Program-made: the position numbers and the translations under genes
Notes under the pieces: generated by a model
What the model saw: only the letters and a program-made list of their open reading frames with translations
Database searches by the model: none
What the model was told of the DNA's origin: nothing
DNA from: Rhodobacteraceae bacterium Alg231-04
GTDB lineage: Bacteria > Pseudomonadota > Alphaproteobacteria > Rhodobacterales > Rhodobacteraceae
Length of the DNA stretch: 64,000 nt
Direction of reading: 5' to 3'
Assembly (NCBI GenBank): GCA_900143635.1
Contig: FREY01000001.1
Location: forward strand, 589,324 to 653,323
Part shown: piece by piece, positions 44,223 through 55,308 of the stretch
How positions within the stretch are numbered: the stretch's first letter is position 1
How the letters are laid out: the number at the start of each line of letters is the position of its first letter

Positions 44223-44279
44223 ACCATTCGCACGCTTAACCGTTGCGGCCCGCCCCCCGGACAGGCCATAAGGCGGCCG

Positions 44280-44924
44280 ATGGCAAAGCAACTCGATTAT
44301 CATACTCTCCGCGAGATCTTTACCCGCTTCCGTGACGCGGAACCGGAACCAAAGGGTGAGCTGGAGCATGTCAACGTCTACACGCTGGTGGTCGCTGTGG
44401 CGCTGTCGGCGCAAGCGACCGATGCGGGCGTGAACAAGGCCACCCGCGCCCTGTTCAAAATCGCCGACACGCCGCAAAAGATGCTGGACCTTGGCGAAGA
44501 GCGCGTGACCGAGCATATCAAGACCATCGGGTTGTTCCGCCAGAAGGCCAAGAATGTCATCAAGCTCAGCCGCATTCTGGTCGAGGAGTTTGGCGGCGAG
44601 GTGCCCAATTCACGTGCCGCCCTGCAATCGCTGCCGGGTGTAGGCCGCAAGACGGCCAATGTGGTGCTGAACATGTGGTGGCGACAGCCCGCACAGGCGG
44701 TGGACACTCATATCTTTCGCGTTGGCAACCGATCCGGCATTGCGCCGGGCAAGGATGTCGATGCCGTGGAACGGGCCGTCGAAGACCATATTCCGGCCGA
44801 TTTCCAACTGCATGCACATCACTGGCTGATCCTGCATGGCCGTTATCACTGCAAGGCCCGCAAACCCCTGTGCGGCACCTGCCTCATTCGCGATCTCTGT
44901 CAATTCGAGGACAAGAACCTATGA
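44280..44924 (+). CDS. nth: Endonuclease III
   Basis: This DNA glycosylase/AP lyase removes oxidised pyrimidines. The 214-residue protein has the helix-hairpin-helix LPGVGRKTANVVL with the catalytic lysine, the conserved aspartate in VDTHIFRVGNR, and the C-terminal [4Fe-4S] loop (Cys191, Cys198, Cys201, Cys207; spacing C-x6-C-x2-C-x5-C). Its stop overlaps the start of the kinase gene by 4 bases. Confidence 0.95.
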   Translation: MAKQLDYHTLREIFTRFRDAEPEPKGELEHVNVYTLVVAVALSAQATDAGVNKATRALFKIADTPQKMLDLGEERVTEHIKTIGLFRQKAKNVIKLSRILVEEFGGEVPNSRAALQSLPGVGRKTANVVLNMWWRQPAQAVDTHIFRVGNRSGIAPGKDVDAVERAVEDHIPADFQLHAHHWLILHGRYHCKARKPLCGTCLIRDLCQFEDKNL

Positions 44925-45910
44925 CCAAATACGAAATCGTCGGCATCGGAAACGCCGTTGTGGATGTCATCAGCCACGGTGACGACAACTTCCTTGAGAT
45001 GATGGGCATCGAAAAAGGCATCATGCAGCTGATCGAGCGCGAACGCGGCGAAGTGCTCTACGGCGCGATGACCGACCGGGTGCAGACCCCCGGCGGATCC
45101 GTCGCCAACACCATCGCCGGCGCCGGCGGTCTGGGCCTGAAGGCGGGCTTCATTGGCCGCGTGCATGACGATGCGCTGGGGCAGTTCTATGCCGAGGCGA
45201 TGAACAAGGACGGGGTTGATTTCGTCAACCCACCCGTGACCAGCGGCGAGCTGCCGACCTCGCGTTCGATGATCTTCGTGTCGCCGGACGGCGAGCGGTC
45301 AATGAACACCTATCTGGGAATTTCCTCCGAACTGTCGTCGTCGGATGTGTCGGCTGATGTGGCCGGCAATGCCCAGATCATGTTCCTTGAGGGCTATCTC
45401 TTTGACAAGGACAAGGGCAAGACCGCCTTTCTGGAAGCGGCGCGGGCTTGCAGCGCGGGCGGCGGCAAGGCCGGCATCGCCATCTCCGACCCATTCTGCG
45501 TCGAACGTCACCGCGCCGATTTCCTGTCGCTCATCGAGAACGAGCTGGACTTCGTGATCGGCAATGAGGCCGAGATCAAATCGCTGTTTGTGACCGATGA
45601 TCTGGAAGAGGCCCTGACCAAGACCGCGGCCATCTGTCCGCTGGTGGTCTGCACCCGCTCCGGCGACGGCGTCAGCGTAATCTCTGCTGAAGGCCGTATC
45701 GATGTTGCGGTTGAAAAGATCGTGCCGGTGGATGCCACAGGGGCAGGCGATCAGTTTGCCGCCGGTTTCCTCTTTGGTCTGGCCTCGGGCCGCGATCTGG
45801 AAACCTGCGCCCGCATCGGCTGCGTCTGCGCAGGCGAAGTCATCAGCCACATCGGCCCGCGCCCCGAAGCCAACATGCAGGCCCTACTGCGCGCCGAAGG
45901 CCTGCTCTGA
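44921..45910 (+). CDS. PfkB-family sugar/nucleoside kinase (adenosine kinase-like)
   Basis: This 329-residue kinase has the N-terminal PfkB signature VQTPGGSVANTIAGAGGLG and the C-terminal one DATGAGDQFAAGFLFGL, in which Asp277 is the catalytic base. Close relatives in alphaproteobacteria are annotated adenosine kinases, and the GIGNAVVDVI start fits. Substrate choice between adenosine and a sugar cannot be fixed by eye. It is translationally coupled to nth through ATGA, an unusual partner. A strong terminator follows. Confidence 0.82.
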   Translation: MTKYEIVGIGNAVVDVISHGDDNFLEMMGIEKGIMQLIERERGEVLYGAMTDRVQTPGGSVANTIAGAGGLGLKAGFIGRVHDDALGQFYAEAMNKDGVDFVNPPVTSGELPTSRSMIFVSPDGERSMNTYLGISSELSSSDVSADVAGNAQIMFLEGYLFDKDKGKTAFLEAARACSAGGGKAGIAISDPFCVERHRADFLSLIENELDFVIGNEAEIKSLFVTDDLEEALTKTAAICPLVVCTRSGDGVSVISAEGRIDVAVEKIVPVDATGAGDQFAAGFLFGLASGRDLETCARIGCVCAGEVISHIGPRPEANMQALLRAEGLL

Positions 45911-45919
45911 AGCAATAAA

Positions 45920-45945
45920 GCGGGGGACCTTTGTTGGTCCCCCGC
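45920..45945 (+). terminator. Terminator after the PfkB kinase gene
   Basis: GCGGGGGACC and GGTCCCCCGC form a perfect 10-bp stem around TTTGTT, nine bases after the stop. There is no T tract on the + side, but the stem is very stable. Confidence 0.75.
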
Positions 45946-46041
45946 CTCCCGTTCGGCCAGACGCCGCCCCCGCAAGCCGCGGACCCGGTTTTATTGCAAG
46001 AAAATTGCCAAGGATTTTCAAAATCCTCGTTCCCGGCCCTG

Positions 46042-46524
46042 TTACAAATGGGCCTCGAAGACGGCGATAACGCGCGCGTATACTTCGCGTTTGAACGGCA
46101 CGATCTTTTCCACCAGCTGATCAACCGGTTGCCAGCACCAGGCCGAAAACTCCGGATGATCTGTTTCGATATTCACCTGATCATCGGTGCCATGGAAGCG
46201 CAGCAAGTACCATTTCTGTTCCTGCCCACGGTATTTGCCACCCCAGAACTTCGGCACCACCTCCTGCGGCAGATCATAGGCCAGCCAGCCATCGCTTTCG
46301 GCCACCAGCTCCACCAGATCGCGGGTCACACCGGTCTCTTCCTCCAACTCGCGCAAAGCGGCCTCATAAGCATCTTCGTCGCGGTCAATCCCGCCCTGCG
46401 GCATCTGCCAGGCATCGGCATAGCGATCATTACGCTGGCCGACCCAGACATCGCCTTTTTGGTTGATCAACATGACGCCCACATTGGCGCGATAGGGCAG
46501 TTTGGCGATGTCTTCCGGCGTCAT
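46042..46524 (-). CDS. rppH: RNA pyrophosphohydrolase
   Basis: RppH removes pyrophosphate from RNA 5' ends and so starts mRNA decay. The 160-residue protein has the Nudix box [20 protein letters not shown] at about residues 44-63, preceded by WQMPQGG. The C-terminal half has [17 protein letters not shown], which is characteristic of RppH. Alphaproteobacterial versions were first described as diadenosine polyphosphate hydrolases (IalA/NudH). Confidence 0.93.
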   Translation of the reverse strand: MTPEDIAKLPYRANVGVMLINQKGDVWVGQRNDRYADAWQMPQGGIDRDEDAYEAALRELEEETGVTRDLVELVAESDGWLAYDLPQEVVPKFWGGKYRGQEQKWYLLRFHGTDDQVNIETDHPEFSAWCWQPVDQLVEKIVPFKREVYARVIAVFEAHL

Positions 46525-46628
46525 TGGCTTCTCCTGAATTGCCGCCTACATTTACCCCGGCCACTGCGGTACGCAAGGGCGTGACGCGGCGTTGTGCGTG
46601 ACTTTGCCCCCGCTTGCGGCAAGGTTGA

Positions 46629-48695
<2,067 letters not shown>

Positions 48696-48697
48696 GC

Positions 48698-49042
48698 TCA
48701 GCCATGAACGGTGCGGCTGTCTTCGGGGGCGGCCGCCCGGTCCACTATCCCGTAGTCACGCAGAACACTTGCGACCCGCAGCCGGTAGCTGGCAAACACG
48801 CCGCCGCGCCCGGCCTCCTGCGCCGCGCGATGCTCCGCCGTCTGCCGCCACCTAGCCACGGCCGCTTCACTTTCCCAGAACGACAAAGACAGAAGCTTGC
48901 CATCCACCGTGAGGCTGTGGAACCGCTCAACCGACAGGAACCCCTCGGCCCCGTCCAGCAGCGGTTTCAGATCCGCGGCATGGTCCAGATAGGTCCCGGT
49001 TTGCCCCTCTGCCAAGTTCACTTCGAAAATCACGGCAATCAT
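48698..49042 (-). CDS. Antibiotic biosynthesis monooxygenase-domain protein
   Basis: This 114-residue protein has one dimeric alpha-beta barrel domain (MIAVIFEVNLAEGQTGTYLD, then ERFHSL and LSLSFWESEAAVARWR). ABM proteins oxidise quinol-like compounds or degrade haem, but many have no known reaction. Its start overlaps the NIPSNAP gene stop by 4 bases, so the two are cotranslated. It converges on fadH with two bases between stops. Confidence 0.8.
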   Translation of the reverse strand: MIAVIFEVNLAEGQTGTYLDHAADLKPLLDGAEGFLSVERFHSLTVDGKLLSLSFWESEAAVARWRQTAEHRAAQEAGRGGVFASYRLRVASVLRDYGIVDRAAAPEDSRTVHG

Positions 49043-49362
49043 GCACTCTCTCCATGCGGGGTCGAGGCGCGCTTCAGCCAGGTCCGATCCTCGCGCAGGA
49101 TGAACCTTTCCTTCTGCGCAAACGCGTAATTCTCCCGCCCCAGCGGATCAGCGGCCAGCCGGGTACGGTAGGCCTCGTATGCTGCGAGACTGTGAATACT
49201 GTAGATCCCATAGGCCAGCGTGGAAGAGCCTTCATGCGGAGCGTAGTAGCCGATCAGCTCTGCCCCGCAGCGGGGAATGGCCTGCCCCCAGTTGCGGGCG
49301 TAGTGTTCGAACTGGGCTTTCTTGGTGGGATCGATCTGATAGCGAATCACGCAGGTCAGCAT
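49039..49362 (-). CDS. NIPSNAP-family protein
   Basis: This 107-residue protein has the NIPSNAP form of the dimeric alpha-beta barrel (MLTCVIRYQIDPTKKAQFEHYARNW at its N-terminus, here given by MLTCVIRYQI). AYEAYRTRLAADP follows in the middle. No catalytic residue is known for the family. It is first in a two-gene operon with the ABM-domain gene and is divergent from an ArsR regulator that probably controls it. The pairing of two barrel proteins may reflect a shared small aromatic or aldehyde ligand. Confidence 0.82.
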   Translation of the reverse strand: MLTCVIRYQIDPTKKAQFEHYARNWGQAIPRCGAELIGYYAPHEGSSTLAYGIYSIHSLAAYEAYRTRLAADPLGRENYAFAQKERFILREDRTWLKRASTPHGESA

Positions 49363-49436
49363 TGTTTAGGTCTCCTTGATTTGCCCGTCTCATCTACTGC
49401 GTTTGACGCACCTTATGTTTCGACTATGATCGAACT

Positions 49437-50123
49437 ATGAAAGACGGACCTGACATTGCCCGCATCGCCGCGCTGATTGGGGATCCTGCCCGCGCCAACA
49501 TCCTGACTGCGCTGATGTCAGGCAAGGCTCTGACGGCAGGGGAACTGGCGCGCGAGGGCGGAATCACACCGCAAACCGCCAGCAGCCACCTGAAAAAACT
49601 GCTGGACGGCGGGCTGCTGCGCCTCACCGGGCAGGGCCGACACCGTTATTATGCTTTGGCGGGCGAGGATGTCGCCCATACACTGGAAGGGCTGATGGGG
49701 CTAGCTGCCGGCCGTGGCCATCTGCGCACCCGCACAGGCCCCAAGGACGCCGCCCTGCGCGAGGCTCGGATCTGCTATAACCATCTTGCCGGGGAGACCG
49801 GCGTGCAGATGTACCGCGCCATGCTGGCCGCCGGGCATCTGACGGAAAACGGCGAGAATGTAACCCTGACCGGATCCGGCCGCAAACTTGCCCGCACCCT
49901 AGGGGTGGATTTTACCACATTGGAGAAAAGCCGCGCACCGCTTTGCCGCCCCTGTCTGGACTGGAGCGCCCGGCAAAGCCATCTGGCCGGCAAGCTGGGC
50001 CGCGCCATGCTTTCGGCAATGGAGACTCAGGACTGGCTGCACCGGGTGCCGGACAGCCGTCTGATCCGCTTTACCCAGGGCGGGCGGGTTGCCTTCAATA
50101 GCCTGTTCCCACCTGCTGCCTGA
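49437..50123 (+). CDS. ArsR-family regulator with C-terminal effector region
   Basis: This 228-residue protein has an ArsR winged helix in its first 80 residues (LTAGELAREGGITPQTASSHLKKLLDGGLL, given by LTAGELARE and TASSHLKKLL). A further 140 residues contain ICYNHLAGETG and CRPCLDWSARQSHLAG. Standard ArsR proteins stop near residue 110, so the tail may sense a ligand through its Cys or His residues. It is divergent from the NIPSNAP-ABM pair across 74 bases, the usual layout for a local repressor. Confidence 0.85.
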   Translation: MKDGPDIARIAALIGDPARANILTALMSGKALTAGELAREGGITPQTASSHLKKLLDGGLLRLTGQGRHRYYALAGEDVAHTLEGLMGLAAGRGHLRTRTGPKDAALREARICYNHLAGETGVQMYRAMLAAGHLTENGENVTLTGSGRKLARTLGVDFTTLEKSRAPLCRPCLDWSARQSHLAGKLGRAMLSAMETQDWLHRVPDSRLIRFTQGGRVAFNSLFPPAA

Positions 50124-50252
50124 CACTTCTCTGCCTTAACCTCATGCGGTCCGGTCGCAATACGGCATCGGAAGCACGTCTCAGGTGAAAACAGGCTTGC
50201 TGCAGCGCTTTGACGGGACCAGTCTCCGCTCTGGTTGGGACGGGGTAGGACC

Positions 50253-51164
50253 ATGGTTTTCGCAGTGATTCTGATGGGGCTCACCCCCAGTTTTCTGATG
50301 GTCGGCCTCGGCGGACTTCTGCGCCAGCGTCTGTCGCCCGCAGCCTGGCAGGGGCTGGACAAGCTGAACTTCGAGATCCTGTTTCCCGCCCTCCTGTTCT
50401 TTGCTGCCTGCAACCGCCCGCTGGCCTTTACTGATCTGCTGCGGATCGGCCCGGCGGTCTGGCTTATCATGCTCACCGCCCTGGCGCTCAGCTGGCCCGC
50501 CCGCCGCTTTGGCCCTCCGCGCTTCCTGGATTTTGCTGGCGCATGGCAGACAGCCTGGCGTTTCAACACGGCAATCGCCTTTGTTGCGGTGGGCACCTTG
50601 TCGCTGGCAGGCGCTGGCGAAATGGCCGTGGCTGTCGGCATGGCGGTACCGGTGGCAAATGTACTGGCGGTTTCGGCCCTGTCGCGCGGCGGCAGCCTCA
50701 GCCTAAAGGATACGACACTGAAAGTGCTGCTGAACCCTTTCCTGATCGCGTCGGTCGCAGGGGTGGCGGTAGGGCTGTCCGGCTACAAGATCCCCGCGCC
50801 AGTCCTAGCTCCGGCCGAGATGCTGGCTCAGGCAGCGATCCCGATCGCACTTCTGTCAATCGGCGCCACCATGAACTGGCAAGCGCTGGGGCGGATCGAC
50901 ATGTTCAACACCTATATCTGCGCCACTGGGCTGGTTCTGTCCCCTGCGCTGACTCTTGCGGCCTGCACCCTGTTCAGTGCACCGCCTGCGCTGGCTGCGG
51001 TTCTGATCCTGTTCTCCGCCCTGCCCACGGCCTCGGCTGCGCATGTGCTGGCAGCCGGATTCGGCGCCGACAGAACCCTGGCTGCCACATTGATTGCACA
51101 GTCCACATTGTTGAGCGCCGTCACCCTGCCTTTGTGGATACTTGCCATAGAGTTATGGTTTTAA
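50253..51164 (+). CDS. AEC-family (auxin efflux carrier-like) transporter
   Basis: This 303-residue membrane protein has about ten helices in two five-helix halves and the family segments TPSFLMVGLGGLLR and SIGATMNWQAL. AEC proteins export or import organic acids and related molecules. The ATG at 50253 is preferred: GGGGTAGGA lies just upstream, and the longer frame would need a TTG at 50235. The substrate is unknown. Confidence 0.83.
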   Translation: MVFAVILMGLTPSFLMVGLGGLLRQRLSPAAWQGLDKLNFEILFPALLFFAACNRPLAFTDLLRIGPAVWLIMLTALALSWPARRFGPPRFLDFAGAWQTAWRFNTAIAFVAVGTLSLAGAGEMAVAVGMAVPVANVLAVSALSRGGSLSLKDTTLKVLLNPFLIASVAGVAVGLSGYKIPAPVLAPAEMLAQAAIPIALLSIGATMNWQALGRIDMFNTYICATGLVLSPALTLAACTLFSAPPALAAVLILFSALPTASAAHVLAAGFGADRTLAATLIAQSTLLSAVTLPLWILAIELWF

Positions 51165-51317
51165 GTCAAATTTGACCGGTTTCTCGCGGAGTGTTTCCCT
51201 GTTTCCACCCCGAAGACGATCCGCCGAAAACCCTGCAATTATCCCACCAGCGCCCCGTTCTTGCCCGATTTGCCCCGCACAAACGACGGGTAGCCGAGAG
51301 CGAGAGGGACTCATGAA

Positions 51318-52223
51318 ATGGATCGATTGACCGAAATGGAGGCCTTCGCCAGCGTGGTGGATCAGGGCGGATTCACTGATGCGGCCCGCAAGATGGGGAT
51401 TTCAAAATCCGCTGTCTCCAAACATGTTTCCAGCCTTGAGGCGCGCCTTGGTGCCCGGCTTTTGAACCGCACTACCCGGCGCGTGTCGCCAACCGAGATC
51501 GGCTTGGCCTATTACGACCGCGCCCGCCGCGTGCTGAACGATGCAGGCGAGGCCGACGCGCTGGTCACCTCTATGCAATCCGCACCTTCCGGCGTTTTGC
51601 GGATCTCGGTGGCAACAGATTTTGGCGTCAATCACCTGTCGCCGGTCCTGTCTGAATTCCTGCTCGATTTTCCCGACATCACCGTCAACATGGTGCTGAA
51701 CAACCGCTTCGTAGAACTGATCTCTGAAGGGTTTGATCTGGCGATCCGCATTGGAGAGCTGGAAGACAGCACCCTGCGCGCCCGCAAACTGACCGAGACC
51801 ACCAAGCGGATGATTGCCTCGCCTGAATATCTTGAGAAATTCGGCCGTCCGCAAAAGATCGACGATCTGAACGACCACAAGCTGCTGCATTATTCCAGCC
51901 AGTCCAGCGGCAACCTCTGGCGGCTGACCGCCCCCTCTGGTGAAAAACGTCAGGTACGCACGGCCGGCTGGCTCAGCGTCAATGACGGTCAGTCGCTGCT
52001 GAACGCCGCGATTTCCGGCCTCGGCATTGCCTACCTGCCCAGCTATCTTTACGCCGACGCTATGGCCGAAGGGCTGGTTGAGGATGTGATGCCCAGCCTG
52101 CCCGGTGAAACCCAAGGCATCTATGCCGTCTACCCGCCCGGCCGTTTCACCCAGCCCAAAGTGCGCGCCTTCATCGACTTTCTGGTCCATGCCTTTGCCG
52201 ACAAAGGTCCAAAGGACTGGTAA
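51318..52223 (+). CDS. LysR-family regulator
   Basis: This 301-residue regulator has the standard N-terminal helix-turn-helix (MDRLTEMEAFASVVDQGGFTDAARKMGISKSAVSKH, given by its ends MDRLTEMEAFASVV and GISKSAVSKH). The effector domain is of the type often found near aromatic or quinone-related genes (GVLRISVATDFG, FDLAIRIGEL). GAGAGGGAC precedes the ATG. No adjacent divergent partner identifies its target. Confidence 0.88.
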   Translation: MDRLTEMEAFASVVDQGGFTDAARKMGISKSAVSKHVSSLEARLGARLLNRTTRRVSPTEIGLAYYDRARRVLNDAGEADALVTSMQSAPSGVLRISVATDFGVNHLSPVLSEFLLDFPDITVNMVLNNRFVELISEGFDLAIRIGELEDSTLRARKLTETTKRMIASPEYLEKFGRPQKIDDLNDHKLLHYSSQSSGNLWRLTAPSGEKRQVRTAGWLSVNDGQSLLNAAISGLGIAYLPSYLYADAMAEGLVEDVMPSLPGETQGIYAVYPPGRFTQPKVRAFIDFLVHAFADKGPKDW

Positions 52224-52253
52224 TCTTTCCCCCCCAAACTCCCTTGGGAAACT

Positions 52254-52284
52254 CCCCCGGACGCCCTTGGCTCCGGGGGCTTTG
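52254..52284 (+). terminator. Terminator after the LysR gene
   Basis: CCCCCGGA and TCCGGGGG form an 8-bp stem around ten bases, followed by CTTTG. It lies 30 bases after the stop. Confidence 0.65.
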
Positions 52285-52472
52285 TCGTTGCCAATAACAG
52301 GCGCCTGCACCCGCCTGGACCTGTCCGGCGCAAGGGATCGCTGGTGGATTTGAACGGGCGCAAAAACGCTCACAGGCGCCGCGCAGGCTGGTCGGGATCA
52401 TCCGGGAATTGACCCGCAGGCCAATTTCACCAATTGTCCCTTGCAGACACGCCCGACGCGGCCAGAGAGGGG

Positions 52473-53393
52473 ATGGATGTGACCAAGAACAACGCCCTTC
52501 AGAAAGATCTGGCCAGCCTGCCGCGCTCGGCGCGCTGGCTGATGTCCGCCCGCCCCAAAACGCTGGGGCTTTCGGTGGTACCGGTTCTGGCAGGCACCTG
52601 GATCGCCGCCCTGTCGGGCGCGTTCCGGCCTGACGTCCTCGGGATTGCGATCTTCGCCGCCTGCGCGATCCAGATCGGCACCAATCTGTGGAACGATGCC
52701 GCCGATGCAAAACGGGGAACCGACGGACCAGATCGCCTCGGGCCGCCCAGAATGACCTCTACTGGCCTGCTGGAGGCGCGACATGTCTTTGCCGCAGCCC
52801 GGCTGGCCTTTCTCTGCGCGGCTGGTGCTGGGCTATACCTGACGTGGCTGGGCGGCTGGCCGATCCTGATTTTGGGGCTGTTGTCGCTGGCCATGGGGTA
52901 TCTCTATTCCATGGGCCCCTGGCCGCTGTCTGCCTCGCCGTTTGGTGAGATCTTGGTGGTCGCGTTTTTTGGGATCGCGGCGGTCACCGGAACCGCCCAT
53001 CTGCACGGTATGCCACCGGATGGCCAAGTGATACTGTTGGGGCTGATAATCGGCCTGCCTGCCGCCGCGGTTCTGCTGGTCAACAACCATCGCGACCGAA
53101 ACCAAGACGCTGCCACTGGCCGCCGCACGCTGGCGATCCGCATCGGGGTGGCGGCCTCACGCGTGTTTTTTGCCCTGCTCCTGTTGTGTGCAGCGGGCGG
53201 CAGCTTTGCCTTTGCCCCGCCCAGCAGCGGCAGAGCGCTGATTTTTACCCCTGTACTTCTGCTGGCGTTCTGGCTGATCCGCGCCATGTTCCGCCTGCCG
53301 GTGTCGGCCCGTCTCAACCGGCTGATCCCCGCCACATCGGTGTTTCAGGCCCTGTGCCTTGCCGCCATGGTGGGTTCCGACATAGTGTTCTGA
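52473..53393 (+). CDS. MenA-like UbiA-superfamily prenyltransferase
   Basis: This membrane enzyme of about 306 residues has eight or nine helices and the two aspartate-rich motifs of the family. The first is NDAADAKRGTDGPDRLGPPR, in MenA form (N-D-x2-D-x3-G-x-D...GP-R), and the second is NNHRDRNQDAATGRRTLAIR. MenA attaches a polyprenyl tail to 1,4-dihydroxy-2-naphthoate in menaquinone synthesis, but roseobacters normally use ubiquinone only and no other men gene is in view. A different aromatic acceptor is therefore possible. The start is uncertain: ATG 52473, GTG 52479 or TTG 52434; AGAGAGGGG sits just before the first two. Confidence 0.82.
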   Translation: MDVTKNNALQKDLASLPRSARWLMSARPKTLGLSVVPVLAGTWIAALSGAFRPDVLGIAIFAACAIQIGTNLWNDAADAKRGTDGPDRLGPPRMTSTGLLEARHVFAAARLAFLCAAGAGLYLTWLGGWPILILGLLSLAMGYLYSMGPWPLSASPFGEILVVAFFGIAAVTGTAHLHGMPPDGQVILLGLIIGLPAAAVLLVNNHRDRNQDAATGRRTLAIRIGVAASRVFFALLLLCAAGGSFAFAPPSSGRALIFTPVLLLAFWLIRAMFRLPVSARLNRLIPATSVFQALCLAAMVGSDIVF

Positions 53394-53466
53394 ACGGCGC
53401 CTGCAACATGCAACAGATCGCCGCCTCCGGTCCTCGGCCTCCCTGTGAAAGACGCATGACATCGCT

Positions 53467-54336
53467 ATGACACAAGCGCTCTCCGCCCTTTTGCCTGCCG
53501 GGCTCGCCCTTTTGATGCTTTCGGTTGGTCTGCGCCTGTCCATTCTGGATTTGGCCACGACCCTGCGCAGACCCCGCGCCCTTGTGGCCGGGTTGACGGT
53601 GCAGATCGCAGTTCTCCCCTGCGCGGCCGTGCTTATTGCCGGCATTTTCCGATTGCCGCCGGAGATGGCCGCCGGATTGATACTGGTCGCCGCCGCGCCG
53701 GGCGGGGTGACCTCCAACTACATCTGCGTTCTCGCACGAGGGGATCTGGCGCTCTCTGCCGCCATGACGCTTTGCACGACGCTGCTGTGCAGCCTGACTA
53801 TCCCGGCCGTGTTGTTGATCGCCGATACGGGGATCGCGCTGACACCGCAATCCTTGCTCCGCATCAGTCTCAGCATGGCCGGCATCGCCCTTGTCCCCTT
53901 GCTGGTCGGCCTTGCGCTCAACACCTATGCGCCGCTCTGGTCACAGGCCCTGCGGCGCGGGCTGGACCCGGCAGCCCGGCTGATATTCTTGGCAATTGTC
54001 GCCGCAACCCTTGTTGGAAACTGGCCCGAGATCACGGCCAATATCCGCCAGATCGGACCGGCGGGCTTTGCTCTCAACCTCTGTGCGATCCTTGCCGGCG
54101 CGGTGGCGGGCGTCCTGTTCCGCCTCCGGCGCAGGCAGCGTCGCGCCATCATGGTAGAGGCCTCGCTTCAGAACGTCGCCGTTCCCATCTTTCTGGCCAA
54201 CGGAATTCTGCAGGCGCCGGAACTGGCCATTCCGGGGCTTGTTTATGTCTTTGCCATGAACATCTCGGCATTGGCGCAGATTGGCTGGGCTGCGGTTCGC
54301 GATGACAGACAGGGCCAAACCGCCTCGCCCTCCTGA
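53467..54336 (+). CDS. BASS-family (bile acid:sodium symporter-like) transporter
   Basis: This 289-residue membrane protein has nine to ten helices. The family segments are AAGLILVAAAPGGVTSNYICVLARGDLALS (given by APGGVTSN and ARGDLALS) and VEASLQNVAVPIFLA. Bacterial BASS proteins move organic anions with sodium, such as pantoate, 2-keto acids or steroid acids. It is convergent with the OmpA-type gene, with 39 bases between stops. The substrate is unknown. Confidence 0.83.
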   Translation: MTQALSALLPAGLALLMLSVGLRLSILDLATTLRRPRALVAGLTVQIAVLPCAAVLIAGIFRLPPEMAAGLILVAAAPGGVTSNYICVLARGDLALSAAMTLCTTLLCSLTIPAVLLIADTGIALTPQSLLRISLSMAGIALVPLLVGLALNTYAPLWSQALRRGLDPAARLIFLAIVAATLVGNWPEITANIRQIGPAGFALNLCAILAGAVAGVLFRLRRRQRRAIMVEASLQNVAVPIFLANGILQAPELAIPGLVYVFAMNISALAQIGWAAVRDDRQGQTASPS

Positions 54337-54375
54337 CCCGGCCAGTCGCTGGACGCGCAAAGCAGGACCAAAGGG

Positions 54376-55308
54376 TCACCGAGCGAGAAGAACGGCCTCA
54401 ACCCGGCGATTGACCTCTCGGCCCTCTGCCGTTTGGTTGCTGGCCAGAGGGGCCAGATAGCCTGCACCAGCCACATCAACCTGTGACGGATCAACGCCGT
54501 GGCGCTGTTGCAGCCTCTGTCGGACCGCTTCTGCGCGGCTCAGGGATACGGTTGTATTTGCGGCAAGCGATCCTTGCGAATCCGTGTGCCCGACCAGCAC
54601 AACACGGGCCGTGGCGGACCCTGACAGGAAGGATGCAAGCGACGCCAGACTGGCAAACTCAGTCTCGCCCAAAACGGCAGAGCCGGACCTGAACTCAAGA
54701 TCCGACAGCACAACCCGCCCCTGTTGCAGCAGCGCCGCCTCCGCCGTCTCCGCGGGCGAAGCGGGGACGGTGGTCACAACTGCCTCTGCAACGGGGCTAT
54801 CAACGACAGGCAGCACCGCACCAGATCCGGCCGGAGCCACCTCAATCAGTTGAATATAGGCCGTGCTGATATTGTGCGAGACCAGCAGCGAGACGGCAGT
54901 CCCGCCCTGTTTGCGCGCAGACAGGAAATAGAAGTTATTCAGATCCACCGTCATATCCGGTGCCGGGATGACCTCGATCGCAAAGCGAAAATCAAAGCCA
55001 CCGCAGTCGCGGTCACTGCATTGGAACAGAACGTCATATCCCGCCTCTTCCAGCGCCGTCCGTATCGGTGCCGCGATCTGCAAGGGCGAGGCATCCACTG
55101 CCACCCGCCAGCTACGCCGGGAAACGCGGCCCTCCATGCGCTCTACGGGCACGCCCTCCCCTGCGAAGACGCCAACCGGCAGTTGATAATCCGCCAGTGG
55201 GCTGATCCGTTCGGACAGCGGTTGCACCCCGGCGGGCAGCGGCAGGTCAGCCGCGACCACAGGCAGCGCCGCGACCACCGCCAGACCTATGACCGCGCGA
55301 CGGATCAC
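54376..55308 (-). CDS. OmpA-domain periplasmic/outer-membrane protein
   Basis: This 310-residue exported protein has a signal peptide (MIRRAVIGLAVVAALPVVAA). An N-terminal domain of about 130 residues with a likely disulfide (Cys in FQCSDRDCGG) comes next. A Pro/Val/Ala linker leads to the C-terminal OmpA domain with VVLVGHTDSQGSLAANTTVSLSRAEAVRQRL (given by VVLVGHTDSQG). It probably binds peptidoglycan. Its ATG overlaps the AhpD-like gene stop by 4 bases, so it is the last gene of a coupled four-gene unit. Confidence 0.86.
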   Translation of the reverse strand: MIRRAVIGLAVVAALPVVAADLPLPAGVQPLSERISPLADYQLPVGVFAGEGVPVERMEGRVSRRSWRVAVDASPLQIAAPIRTALEEAGYDVLFQCSDRDCGGFDFRFAIEVIPAPDMTVDLNNFYFLSARKQGGTAVSLLVSHNISTAYIQLIEVAPAGSGAVLPVVDSPVAEAVVTTVPASPAETAEAALLQQGRVVLSDLEFRSGSAVLGETEFASLASLASFLSGSATARVVLVGHTDSQGSLAANTTVSLSRAEAVRQRLQQRHGVDPSQVDVAGAGYLAPLASNQTAEGREVNRRVEAVLLAR

